DNA of 64,000 bases from Micromonospora tarapacensis (GTDB lineage: Bacteria > Actinomycetota > Actinomycetes > Mycobacteriales > Micromonosporaceae), in NCBI RefSeq assembly GCF_019697375.1, contig NZ_JAHCDI010000004.1:2963324-3027323 (forward strand), written 5' to 3'. Within the stretch, counting starts at the first letter, position 1, and each line of letters begins with the position of its first letter. The position numbers and the translations under genes are program-made. Below are positions 26,590-35,136 of the stretch, one piece after another. The notes under the pieces are model-generated. The model did no database searches and was not told the DNA's origin. It worked only from the letters and a program-made list of their open reading frames with translations.

Positions 26590-27555
26590 TCAGCCGGCGC
26601 GGCGCAGTTTCGGCAGGACCCGGTCGCCGAAGGCGTCAAGGAACGCCCGCTGCTCCTGCCCGACGTGGTGCAGGGCGATCTGGTCGAAGCCGAGATCGAC
26701 GTACTCCTCCAGCCAACCCACGTGCCGGCCCAGGTCGGCGGAGATGTTGACCACCTCGGCGAGCCGGGTCATCGGCACCTCGGCGGAGACCGCGTCGAAG
26801 TGCTCGGGCGTGGTCAGGTCCCAGCAGACCGGCGGCGCGAAGACGTTGCTGCGCCACTGGTCGTACGCGATCGCCTCGGCCTCGGCCTGCGCCGGCGCCC
26901 AGCTGAGGTGCACCTGCAGGTGCACCGGCCCGCGCCCGCCGGCTTCCCGATAGGCGTCGATCATGCGGCGTAGGTGTTCCATCGGCGCGTTGACCGTGAT
27001 CAGCCCGTCCGCCCACTCGGCGCACCAGCGGGCCGTGGCGACGCTGACCGCCGCACCGACCAGCGCCGGCGGCTGCTCCGGGCGGCTCCAGAGCCTGGCC
27101 CGGTCGACCCGGACCAGGCCGTCGTGGCTGACCTCCTCGCCGGCCAACAGGGCGCGGATGATCTGGACACACTCGCGCAGCCGGGCGTTGCGGACGTCCT
27201 TGTTCGGCCAGGCCTCGCCGGTGATGTGCTCGTTGGCGGCCTCGCCGGAGCCCAGCGCCGCCCAGAAGCGGCCCGGGTACATCGCGCCCAGGGTGCCGAT
27301 GGCCTGCGCGATGATCGCCGGGTGGTAGCGCTGCCCGGGCGCGTTGACCACGCCGAACGACAGCCCGGTGGCCTCCAGCGCCGACCCGAGCCAGGACCAG
27401 GCGAACCCGGAGTGGCCCTGACGCTCGCTCCACGGCGCGAAGTGGTCCGAGCACATGGCGGCGTCGAAGCCGACGCTCTCGGCGTGGATCACCGCCGCCA
27501 GCAGCTCACGCGGGTGGATCTGCTCGTGGGAAGCGTGGAAACCGATCGCCGTCAT
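26590..27555 (-). CDS. LLM-class flavin/F420-dependent oxidoreductase
   Basis: A 321-residue luciferase-like monooxygenase-fold protein. It starts MTAIGFHASHEQIHPRELLAAV and keeps the family landmarks AAMCSDHFAPWSERQGHSGFAWSWLG, YHPAIIAQAIGTLGAMYPGRFWAALGSGEAANEHITG and VGAAVSVATARWCAEWADGLITV. The sequence resembles the group annotated as non-F420 flavinoid oxidoreductases, close to F420-dependent glucose-6-phosphate dehydrogenases; which cofactor it uses cannot be settled by eye. The ATG at 27555 fits the family N-terminus. The aldehyde dehydrogenase gene lies 43 bases upstream on the same strand, so they may share a transcript. Confidence 0.85.
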   Translation of the reverse strand: MTAIGFHASHEQIHPRELLAAVIHAESVGFDAAMCSDHFAPWSERQGHSGFAWSWLGSALEATGLSFGVVNAPGQRYHPAIIAQAIGTLGAMYPGRFWAALGSGEAANEHITGEAWPNKDVRNARLRECVQIIRALLAGEEVSHDGLVRVDRARLWSRPEQPPALVGAAVSVATARWCAEWADGLITVNAPMEHLRRMIDAYREAGGRGPVHLQVHLSWAPAQAEAEAIAYDQWRSNVFAPPVCWDLTTPEHFDAVSAEVPMTRLAEVVNISADLGRHVGWLEEYVDLGFDQIALHHVGQEQRAFLDAFGDRVLPKLRRAG

Positions 27556-27598
27556 GCCCCGGTTCCCTACCCACTCCGGCGTCGCCCCAAGCGGCGGG

Positions 27599-29011
27599 CT
27601 ACTCGGCGTGCGCGCCCGCGCCGGCCGTGGCCGCGCCCGCGCCCACCCAGACGGTCTTGACGTTGCAGAACTCGTGCATGCCCTGGGCCGACAGCTCACG
27701 CCCGTAGCCGGACTTCTTCACCCCACCGAAGGGCAGCTCGGGATAGGACGTGGTCATGCCGTTGATGAAGACGGACCCCGCCTCCAGGTCGCGGGCGAAT
27801 CGTTCCTGCTCCTGCGGATCCCGGGTCCACGCGTTCGAGCCGAGCCCGAAGGCGGTGCCGTTGGCCAACTCGATCGCCTCGTCGTACGACGACACCCGGT
27901 ACAGGCCGGCGACCGGCCCGAACACCTCCTCGGCCCACATCCGCATTCCCGGGTCCAGGTCCGTCACCACGGTCGGCGGGTAGAACCAGCCTTCGCCGGC
28001 GGGTTTCTCGCCGCCACAGAGCACGGTGGCTCCCTTGTCGATCGCGTCGCGGACCTGCCCGTCGACCTCGTCGCGGCCCCGCTCGCTGGCCAGCGGGCCG
28101 ACGTCGGTGTCGTCGTCCATCGGGTCACCCACCCGCAGCGCCGACATCCGATGCGCGAACGCCTCGGCGAAGGCGTCGAAGACGTCGGTGTGCACGATGA
28201 AGCGCTTGGCCGCGATGCAGGACTGGCCGTTGTTCTGGCAGCGGGCGGTGGTGGCCACCTCGGCGGCCAGATCCACGTCGGCCGAGGGCATCACCACGAA
28301 CGGATCGCTGCCGCCCAGTTCCAGCACGGTCCTCTTGAGTTCCCGGCCGGCGATCTGGGCGATCGACCGACCGGCGACCTCGCTGCCGGTCAGGGTGGCG
28401 GCCCGCACCCGGGGGTCGCGCAGGATCCGGTCCACCGCGTCGGAGCCGACCAGCAGGGTGGTGAAGGCCCCCTCGGGGAAACCGGCGCGGCGGAACACGT
28501 CCTCCAGCAGCAGCGCGGTCTGCGGCACGTTGGAGGCGTGCTTGAGCAGCCCGGTGTTGCCCGCCATCAGTGCCGGCGCCGCGAACCGCATGACCTGCCA
28601 GAGCGGGAAGTTCCACGGCATCACCGCCAGCACCGGCCCGATCGGTTGGTAACGCACGAATGCCCGGGTGGCGGAGACCGCCTCGGCGTCGGCGGGTTCG
28701 TCGGCGAGAAACTCGGCGGCGTGCCCGGCGTAGAAGCGGCAGGCGGCGGCGCACTTGGTGACCTCGGCCTTCGACGCGGCGAAGGTCTTGCCCATCTCGG
28801 TGGTCATCAGCCGGGCGATCTCGTCCCGCTCCGCCTCCAGCAGGTCGGCCGCCGCGCGCAGCCATCGCCCACGCTGCTCGATCGTGGTGCCGCGCAGCTG
28901 CCGGTAGGCCAGTTCGGTGCGTTCGATCGCCCCGTCGATCTGCTCGTCGGACATCGCCTCGTACGTCTTGAGCACCTGACCGGTCACGGGGTTGGTGGTG
29001 GCGATGGTCAT
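27599..29011 (-). CDS. NAD(P)-dependent aldehyde (succinate-semialdehyde) dehydrogenase
   Basis: A 470-residue aldehyde dehydrogenase. The fold landmarks are all present: PWNFPLWQVMRFAAPALMAGN in the cofactor domain, TGSEVAGRSIAQIAGRELKRTVLELGGSDP with the general-base Glu, and QNNGQSCIAAKRFIVH with the nucleophilic Cys, followed by VFGPVAGLYRV. The overall pattern (MTTEMGKTFAASKAEV, NGMTTSYPELPFGGVKKSGYGREL) fits the succinate-semialdehyde dehydrogenase group, which feeds GABA-derived carbon into the TCA cycle. The ATG at 29011 follows GGGAG; a GTG six codons earlier is possible. Substrate assignment is from overall similarity only. Confidence 0.9.
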   Translation of the reverse strand: MTIATTNPVTGQVLKTYEAMSDEQIDGAIERTELAYRQLRGTTIEQRGRWLRAAADLLEAERDEIARLMTTEMGKTFAASKAEVTKCAAACRFYAGHAAEFLADEPADAEAVSATRAFVRYQPIGPVLAVMPWNFPLWQVMRFAAPALMAGNTGLLKHASNVPQTALLLEDVFRRAGFPEGAFTTLLVGSDAVDRILRDPRVRAATLTGSEVAGRSIAQIAGRELKRTVLELGGSDPFVVMPSADVDLAAEVATTARCQNNGQSCIAAKRFIVHTDVFDAFAEAFAHRMSALRVGDPMDDDTDVGPLASERGRDEVDGQVRDAIDKGATVLCGGEKPAGEGWFYPPTVVTDLDPGMRMWAEEVFGPVAGLYRVSSYDEAIELANGTAFGLGSNAWTRDPQEQERFARDLEAGSVFINGMTTSYPELPFGGVKKSGYGRELSAQGMHEFCNVKTVWVGAGAATAGAGAHAE

Positions 29012-29025
29012 CAGGACTACTCCCG

Positions 29026-29289
29026 TCACTCGAAGAGCGAGTGCCGCGCGCCGGGTTCCTCCCGGCGGCGAGCGGCACGGCGACGTTGGATGACGACCAG
29101 GTCGACGACGGCGACCACCGCGAAGACGGCACAGACGCCGCCCAACCAGGCCAGGTCGGCGCGGAACGCCAGCACCGCAAAAACGATCATCGTCACCAGC
29201 CCGAAGCTCGCCAGCACGAGCCGCAGGTTCAGCGCGCTGTAGGCGTGACCGACCGTGCCGCGGGCACGCCGGGGCTGTGATCTCGTCAT
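29026..29289 (-). CDS. DUF6343 family membrane protein (87 aa)
   Basis: An 87-residue protein with two membrane helices, RLVLASFGLVTMIVFAVLAFRA and GGVCAVFAVVAVVDLVVIQRR, preceded by MTRSQPRRARGTVGHAYSALNL and ending in a basic tail. The N-terminal R-S-x-P-R-x-A-R...SALNLRLVLASFGLV pattern matches DUF6343, a small actinobacterial family of unknown function. The ATG at 29289 is used; a GTG nine bases earlier is equally open. It lies 14 bases upstream of the aldehyde dehydrogenase start on the same strand and may be its operon partner. Confidence 0.75.
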   Translation of the reverse strand: MTRSQPRRARGTVGHAYSALNLRLVLASFGLVTMIVFAVLAFRADLAWLGGVCAVFAVVAVVDLVVIQRRRAARRREEPGARHSLFE

Positions 29290-29426
29290 CACCCCCACCT
29301 ACCCGGCACCGCCACAGCTAACCGTCGTGGGCGCCCCCCACCTGTGCCCGGCACCGGTGGTGGGTTGCGTTACACCGACCGGCCGTGCGGCTGCCCATCG
29401 GCCGACCGGCGGGGAACATGGCAGGC

Positions 29427-30038
29427 ATGACCGTCAGCCCTGCCGCCCCGGTGACCGTCGCCGTGGCCCGACGCACCGATCCCGCCCGCACCGACGAGAT
29501 GGTGGCGTGGATGCGGGCCGGCACCGCGCTGGCCGAGGCGTTTCCGGGCTTCCTCGGCGCGGGGTGGGTGCGCAGCGCGCCGGGGTCCGGCGAGTGGCAC
29601 ATGCTCTACCGTTTCGCCGATCAGGACATGCTGCGCCGGTGGGAGGAGTCGCCGCAGCGGCGCTGGTGGCTGACCTCGGCGCAGGGCATCGTCGAGCACA
29701 CCCGGGTCGAGCGCCGGACCGGCGTGGAGGGCTGGTTCGACCCGCCGCGTGCGGAGGTCGTCGAGCGGCTCGACGCGGCGCCGACCGTGCCGCCGTCGCC
29801 CCCGCGCTGGAAACAGGCGGTGACGATCTGGCTGGCGTTCTTTCCGCTCAGCCTCACCGCCACCGTGCTGACCGGTCAGCTCCTGCCGGGCCTGCCGACC
29901 GCGGCGCGGGTGCTGGTCATGACGCTCACCCTGACCCCGTTGATGACGTACCTGGTGCTGCCCCGGATCACCCGGGCACTGCACTGGTGGCTGCACGGGC
30001 AGCGGGCACCCTGGCGCACACCACGCCGGTCAGCGTAG
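29427..30038 (+). CDS. antibiotic biosynthesis monooxygenase-like membrane protein
   Basis: A 203-residue protein. Residues ~8-110 form a ferredoxin-fold ABM-type domain (VTVAVARRTDPARTDEMVAWMRAG, FPGFLGAGWVRS, WHMLYRFADQDMLRRWEESPQRRWWL). Residues ~135-190 carry two membrane helices (VTIWLAFFPLSLTATVLTGQLLPG and AARVLVMTLTLTPLMTYLVLPRI). Fusion of an ABM domain to a membrane hairpin is a recurring actinomycete architecture of unknown function. The ATG at 29427 is chosen because it directly precedes the ABM strand; earlier in-frame starts lack family similarity. Confidence 0.78.
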   Translation: MTVSPAAPVTVAVARRTDPARTDEMVAWMRAGTALAEAFPGFLGAGWVRSAPGSGEWHMLYRFADQDMLRRWEESPQRRWWLTSAQGIVEHTRVERRTGVEGWFDPPRAEVVERLDAAPTVPPSPPRWKQAVTIWLAFFPLSLTATVLTGQLLPGLPTAARVLVMTLTLTPLMTYLVLPRITRALHWWLHGQRAPWRTPRRSA

Positions 30039-30080
30039 AGTCACCGTGCTGTCGCTCTGCGCTGTGAGGCTGGGGAATTC

Positions 30081-30931
30081 ATGCCTGGACGCTGGACCAC
30101 CGCGGTCGTCAGCCTGCTCGCCCTCGTCGCGTTGGCCTGCGACGCCGGCGGGGAGGCGGCGCCCCGACCCTCGGGGCGACCCCACCGCCCGGCTCGCCGA
30201 AGGTCGTCGCGGCCCTCGGCGACTCGATCACCAGCGGGTTCGGGTCCTGCCTGGTCCTGACCTCCTGCGAGCGCAATTCCTGGTCGACGGGGGGCGGGCT
30301 GCGGGTCGACAGCCACTACCGCCGGCTGCTCGACCGCAACCCGGGGCTGCGCGGCAAGGCACACAACCATGCCCGCCCGGGGGCCCGTGCCGCGGCCCTC
30401 GCCGGCCAGGCGGAGGCGGCGGTACGCGACCGCGCCGACTACGTGACCGTCCTGATCGGGGCCAACGACGCCTGTCGGGGCACCGTCGACGCGATGACGC
30501 CGGTGGCGGAGTTCCGGGCCGAGGTGGATCGCGGCCTGCGGGTGCTGCGCAAGGGCCGCCCGAAGGCCCGGGTCCTGGTCGTCAGCATCCCGAACCTCTA
30601 CCGGCTCTGGGAGGTCGGCCACAAGGAACCGCGGGCGGTGCGGGCCTGGCGACATGGCATCTGCCCGGCTCTGCTGGCCGAGGCGACCTCGACAGCGCCG
30701 GCCGACCGGGCCCGCCGGGCGGCGTTCCGGGAACGGATCGTCGCCTACAACAGCCAACTGGCGGCGGCCTGCCGGGCGTACGGCTCCCGGTGCCGCTACG
30801 ACGGCGGCGCGACCCACCGGATCCGGTTCGACCTGGATCTGGTCAACCAGCTGGACCACTTCCACCCCAACACGGCCGGCCAGTCCCGCCTCGCCGACGC
30901 GACCTGGCGGTCGTCCGGCTACGCCGACTGA
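30081..30931 (+). pseudogene. GDSL/SGNH-type lipoprotein, interrupted by a one-base frameshift
   Basis: Read from ATG 30081 the protein begins with a lipoprotein signal peptide and lipobox LVALACDAGG. The frame then shifts at the GGGG run 30150-30153. One added G restores the join to TPPPGSPKVVAALGDSITSGFG, with block I (GDS), block III (LIGANDAC) and block V (LDHFHPN, supplying Asp and His), giving a 283-residue SGNH hydrolase that ends at 30931. Such enzymes cleave esters of lipids, sugars or cell-wall polymers on the outer face of the membrane. The break may be a sequencing error, since both halves are intact and well biased in codon use. Confidence 0.8.
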
Positions 30932-31091
30932 CCGCCCGGCTCCTCGGGGCGGCAAACGCCGTACCGCACCGGCCGACGGCGGGCCGGGCGATCCGGCACG
31001 GCAGGAATGCAGCAGGATGGCGGGTACGTTCTGGCGATCGGGGCGTCGTCAACCCGACGACCCGTTACGCACCTGCAGGGAGGCCGCACCG

Positions 31092-32009
31092 GTGCTCGAC
31101 CCACACGAGCTCTACGAACTCACCGACGATCTGTCCGACCTCGGTCAACCGGTCCTGATCCAGGCGCTCACCGGTTTCGTCGATGCCGGCAATGCCGGCC
31201 GGCTGGCCCGCGAACAACTGCTCACATCGCTGGAGTCCCGCCCGATCGCCCGATTCGACCTGGATCAGATCTTCGACTACCGCTCCCGCCGCCCGGTGAT
31301 GACCTTCGTCGAGGACCACTGGGAGAGCTACGACGCGCCGGAGCTGGAGCTGCACCTGCTCCACGACGACGACGAGACCCCCTTCCTGCTGCTCACCGGG
31401 CCGGAACCCGATCTGCAGTGGCAGCGGTTCACGGCCGCCGTCGCCGGGCTCGCGGCCCGGTTGGACGTGCGGCTCACCGTCGGGCTCAACGCGATCCCGA
31501 TGGCGGTGCCGCACACCCGCCCGACCGGGGTGACCGCGCACGCCACCCGGCGTGAGCTGATCGCCGGTTACGAGCCGTGGCTGCAACGGGTCCAGGTCCC
31601 CGGCAGCGTGGGCCACCTGCTGGAGTTCCGCCTCGGGGAGCAGGGCCGGGACGCGCTCGGCTTCGCCGCGCACGTGCCGCACTACGTGGCGCAGGCCGAG
31701 TATCCGGCCGCCGCCGAGGTGCTGCTGGCCTCCGTGTCCCGCAGCACCGGCCTGCTGCTGCCCCGCGACGGGCTGCGCTCGGCCGCCGAGGTGGTCCGGG
31801 TGGAGATCGACCGGCAGGTCGCCCAGAGCGACGAGGCCACCGCCCTGGTCCAGGCCCTGGAGGAGCAGTACGACGCGTACGCCCGCGGGCGCGGCGAGAA
31901 GAACCTGCTCGCCGCGGAGAGCGGCCCGCTGCCCACCGCGGAGGAACTCGGCGCCGAGCTCGAACGATTCCTGGCCGAACAGACCCGACCGAACGACAGT
32001 CAGCCGTAG
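31092..32009 (+). CDS. PAC2 family protein
   Basis: A 305-residue soluble protein of the PAC2 (proteasome-assembly-chaperone-like) family, with VLIQALTGFVDAGNAGRLAREQLL near the N-terminus, FLLLTGPEPDLQWQRFTAAVAGLAARL, then GLNAIPMAVPHTRP and HVPHYVAQAEYPAAAEVLLASVSRSTGL. In actinobacteria PAC2 proteins are conserved but their role, possibly near the proteasome system, is unproven. GGGAGG lies eight bases ahead of the GTG start. The gene stands between the GDSL gene and exonuclease III, all on the + strand, without overlaps. Confidence 0.88.
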   Translation: MLDPHELYELTDDLSDLGQPVLIQALTGFVDAGNAGRLAREQLLTSLESRPIARFDLDQIFDYRSRRPVMTFVEDHWESYDAPELELHLLHDDDETPFLLLTGPEPDLQWQRFTAAVAGLAARLDVRLTVGLNAIPMAVPHTRPTGVTAHATRRELIAGYEPWLQRVQVPGSVGHLLEFRLGEQGRDALGFAAHVPHYVAQAEYPAAAEVLLASVSRSTGLLLPRDGLRSAAEVVRVEIDRQVAQSDEATALVQALEEQYDAYARGRGEKNLLAAESGPLPTAEELGAELERFLAEQTRPNDSQP

Positions 32010-32105
32010 GGAAGGCCGCTTGCCGGTGCCGGGGGCAGGTGCCCGGTGGCACCTGCCACGCGAGCCGGCCGCGCGGGTTGGCCGGGGATGCGGCAGGCTG
32101 GCACC

Positions 32106-32903
32106 ATGCGCCTGGCGACCTGGAACGTGAACTCGGTGAAGGCCCGCCTGCCCCGGCTGCTCCAGTGGCTGGCGGGCACCGGGCCGGACGTGGTCTGCCT
32201 GCAGGAGACCAAGTGTCCGGACGGCGCCTTCCCGGTCGCCGAGGTGGGCGAATTGGGTTACACGGTGGCCAGTCACAGCGACGGCCGGTGGAACGGGGTC
32301 GCCGTGCTGTCCCGGGTCGGCCTGGCCGACGTGACGGTCGGGTTTCCCGGCGAGCCCGGGTTCCCGGAGCCGGAGGCCCGGGCGATCGCGGCCACCTGCG
32401 GTGGGCTGCGGGTCTGGTCGGTGTACGTACCGAACGGCCGGACGCCCGACGACCCGCACTACGCCTACAAGTTGGCCTGGCTGGCGGCGCTGCGGGACGC
32501 GCTGGACGCCGAGCTGACCGCCCGCCCGGCACTCGCGGTCTGCGGCGACTTCAACGTGGCACCCACCGACGACGACGTGTGGGATCCGGCGCTGTTCGTG
32601 ACCTCCACCCACGTGACCCCGGCCGAGCGGGCCGCCCTGGCGGCGCTGCGCGACCTCGGCCTCGCCGACGTCGTGCCCACCCCGATGAAGGGGCCGCATC
32701 CGTACACCTACTGGGACTACCGGGCCGGGATGTTCCACCAGAACAAGGGCATGCGCATCGACCTGGTGTACGCGTCGGCGCCGGTGACCCGCGCGGTCCG
32801 CTCGGCGTACGTGGATCGGGAGGCCCGCAAGGGCAAGGGCCCGTCGGACCACGCCCCGATCGTGGTCGACGTCGACCTGGTCCCCACCGTCGAACCCCTC
32901 TGA
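32106..32903 (+). CDS. xthA: exodeoxyribonuclease III
   Basis: A 265-residue AP endonuclease/3'-5' exonuclease of the EEP superfamily. The signatures are complete: MRLATWNVNSVKARLPRLL at the start, DVVCLQETKCPD with the metal-binding Glu, VYVPNGRTPDDPHYAYKLAWL, CGDFNVAPTDDDVWDP with the catalytic Asp/Asn, and the closing KGMRIDLVYAS...GPSDHAPIVVDVDL with the catalytic His. It repairs abasic sites and 3' blocks in base-excision repair. The ATG is at 32106. Actinomycetes often have several such genes. Confidence 0.95.
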   Translation: MRLATWNVNSVKARLPRLLQWLAGTGPDVVCLQETKCPDGAFPVAEVGELGYTVASHSDGRWNGVAVLSRVGLADVTVGFPGEPGFPEPEARAIAATCGGLRVWSVYVPNGRTPDDPHYAYKLAWLAALRDALDAELTARPALAVCGDFNVAPTDDDVWDPALFVTSTHVTPAERAALAALRDLGLADVVPTPMKGPHPYTYWDYRAGMFHQNKGMRIDLVYASAPVTRAVRSAYVDREARKGKGPSDHAPIVVDVDLVPTVEPL

Positions 32904-32971
32904 CTGCCAGCACCGCCTAGGGTGAGGCCATGGCAGTCGTCCAGCAGGTCCCCTGACCTCTTCCCGGTGCG

Positions 32972-33645
32972 TCAGGGAACGCGGGTGGTGGTGAGGGTGG
33001 CGAAGGCGATCACGTTGTCGGCGTAGCCGGTCCCGCCGCCGACCCACTGGCCGCCGCAGGTGATCAGCCGCAGGCTGGCCGGCCCGTCGTGGCCGTACAC
33101 CCGCTCCGCCGGCAGCTGGTCCTTCGGGAAATGCTCCACCGAGTTCACCGTGAAGACGACCACCGAACCGTCCTCGCGGGTCACCTCGACGGTGTCGCCG
33201 ACACGCAGTCTGCCCAGGTCGTAGAAGACCGAGGGGCCGCTCTTGGTGTCCACGTGCCCGACGATGACGGCCGGACCGGGCTCGCCGGGGACAGGGCCGC
33301 GGTCGTACCAGCCGGTCTCCTCGTGCCGGCTCAGCGGCGGCACGGCGATCGAGCCGTCCGGTGCGTCGCCGACCGGCTTCACCGGGGCGGAGACGTCGAT
33401 CGACGGCACGGACAGGCTCACCGGCCGGGCGACCGTGGCGGCGGCGGGCACCCCGGCGACGGTTGCCCGCCACCGACGGCCGCCCACTCCAGCGGGCCGC
33501 CGGCGGTGCGGCCCAGCCCTGCCCCGGTGGCGAAGACACCGGCCAGCACCAACACCGCGGCGACCGGAAGCGACCAGGGGCTGCGACCGGACCGGGCCGG
33601 GCGGGCCCCGGCGCCGCCGGGTCGGGGTGCGCGTGCGGCGGTCAT
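32972..33645 (-). pseudogene. class E/F-like sortase, interrupted by a one-base frameshift
   Basis: The N-terminal part (MTAARAPRPGGAGA... with membrane helix WSLPVAAVLVLAGVFATGAG) and the sortase domain lie in different frames; one added G in the GGGG run (minus strand; CCCC at 33451-33454) joins them into a 224-residue protein. The domain has AVIVGHVDTKSG with the catalytic His and SLRLITCGGQW with the catalytic Cys. The usual basic region after the Cys is replaced by VGGGTGYADNV, so the transition-state Arg is not obvious. Sortases attach surface proteins to the peptidoglycan. The start lies seven bases after the stop of an upstream surface-protein gene. Confidence 0.78.
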
Positions 33646-33652
33646 GGCGGCG

Positions 33653-34234
33653 TCACCGGCGGGTGCCGCGGCGGCGGGACGCCGCGACCCAGAGGACCAT
33701 GCCGGTGACGGTCAGTGCCAGCCCGCCGGGGAGCAGCAGGCTGGTGACACCGCCACCGCCGCCGAATCCGGTCGCCGGCCCCCGGCTGGGATTCGGCGGC
33801 TGATGGCTGGGCTTCAGCTGGCGTACCACCTGGACCATGGTGGATGCCGTCTCGCCGCCCCGGCACTCCAGCTTGACCCGGTAGTTGCCGGGCAGCACCC
33901 GCTCCTTCACCATGGCCGTCCCGGTCAGCAACCCGCGCTGCGGCTGCACGGCGACCCGACCGAACGCGTCCGAGACGACGGTGGCACCTACCGAGTTGTC
34001 CGGACAACTCGCCCTGAGCCCGACCAGATGTCCCGGTTCCACCATGCTCGGCGAGACCTCCACGAACACGCTCGGGCCCGGCTGCGGCGCGGACCGCGAC
34101 AGCGGTGCCGCCACCGCCGGCGCGGCCGGTAGCAGCGGAGTGGCCAGCGCGACGGCGAGCAGCGGGGCGACGGCGAGCAGCGGCGCGGCGAACGAGGCGG
34201 CCGACGGCGCCGGACGTGTACGGGTCACTGACAC
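33653..34234 (-). CDS. secreted cell-surface protein in operon with a sortase
   Basis: A 193-residue exported protein. A long signal peptide (FAAPLLAVAPLLAVALATPLLPAA) is followed by a beta-rich domain (~50-140) with two cysteines (ASCPDN, LECRGG) and a Pro/Ser linker. It ends with a hydrophobic segment, LLLPGGLALTVTGMVLWVAA, and SRRRGTRR, the layout of a cell-wall-sorted protein. No LPXTG is present; GPATGFGG just before the hydrophobic segment is the nearest match. Gene order and the seven-base gap to the sortase suggest a dedicated substrate. The start is GTG 34234, with GGGAGG about eight bases upstream. Confidence 0.72.
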   Translation of the reverse strand: MSVTRTRPAPSAASFAAPLLAVAPLLAVALATPLLPAAPAVAAPLSRSAPQPGPSVFVEVSPSMVEPGHLVGLRASCPDNSVGATVVSDAFGRVAVQPQRGLLTGTAMVKERVLPGNYRVKLECRGGETASTMVQVVRQLKPSHQPPNPSRGPATGFGGGGGVTSLLLPGGLALTVTGMVLWVAASRRRGTRR

Positions 34235-34370
34235 GATGCCCCCTCCCGGCGCGCCGGAGCAGTCGCCGGGCGCCGCCGGACACCCGGACCTGTCCACACC
34301 GATGATGGTCTCACCACCGGTCGTACCTCACATCCGAGCCGGCGCGGTGCTCGCGTAGGCTCGATTCGCC

Positions 34371-35078
34371 GTGACCTCCACCGACCCGATCCCCGCCGTC
34401 GCCGCGCCACAGCCGGCGCGGGCGATCCGTACCTTCCACCCGCGGCGCGGCCGGATGAGCGGCCGGCAGGTGGCGGCGTTGGAGCGACTGTGGCCGGTGT
34501 ACGGCCTGCGCGTCGCCGACGCCGCCCCGTTCGATCCCGCCGGCCTGTTCGGCCGCCGGGCTCCGCTGGTGGTCGAGATCGGATCCGGTATGGGTGACGC
34601 GACCGTCGAGATGGCCGCCGCCGACCCGGATCGAGACTATCTGGCGGTCGAGGTGCACACTCCCGGAATCGCGAACCTGTTGGACCTGCTCCACCGGCGT
34701 GACCTGGCCAATGTCCGGATCGCCGAAGGCGACGCGTTGGATCTGATCGATCTGCTGCCGGCCGACTCACTGGACGCCGTACACGCCTTCTTTCCGGACC
34801 CGTGGCCGAAGTCGCGGCACCACAAGCGGCGGCTGATCCAACCGGCCCACGTCGCCCGGCTGCGCTCCCGGCTGGCCGTCGGCGGCACGCTGCACTGCGC
34901 CACCGACTGGGCGGAGTACGCCGCGTCGATGCGGGCGACCCTGGACGCCGACCCAGGCCTGACCAACCCGTACGACGGCTACGCGCCCCGGCCCGCCCAC
35001 CGGCCGGTGACCCGGTTCGAACGGCGGGCGCTGGCCGCGGGACGCCCGATCGCCGACCTGATCTACCGCCGCCGGTAG
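34371..35078 (+). CDS. trmB: tRNA (guanine-N7-)-methyltransferase TrmB
   Basis: A 235-residue SAM-dependent methyltransferase that makes m7G46 in tRNA variable loops. The Rossmann SAM motif VVEIGSGMGDATVEMA is near residues 66-81; FPDPWPKSRHHKRRLIQPAHV near 143-163 is the TrmB hallmark. The C-terminal TRFERRALAAGRPIADLIYRR is also typical. The GTG at 34371 leaves about 20 non-conserved residues before TFHPRRGRMSGRQ, which is normal for actinobacterial TrmB. It is divergent from the surface-protein/sortase operon; the DUF3516 helicase follows 58 bases downstream. Confidence 0.95.
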   Translation: MTSTDPIPAVAAPQPARAIRTFHPRRGRMSGRQVAALERLWPVYGLRVADAAPFDPAGLFGRRAPLVVEIGSGMGDATVEMAAADPDRDYLAVEVHTPGIANLLDLLHRRDLANVRIAEGDALDLIDLLPADSLDAVHAFFPDPWPKSRHHKRRLIQPAHVARLRSRLAVGGTLHCATDWAEYAASMRATLDADPGLTNPYDGYAPRPAHRPVTRFERRALAAGRPIADLIYRRR

Positions 35079-35136
35079 CGGCGGGCGCGGGCCCGGTTGG
35101 CGCCGGGGGACGGAAGCCAGGCACCATGGACCGGCC

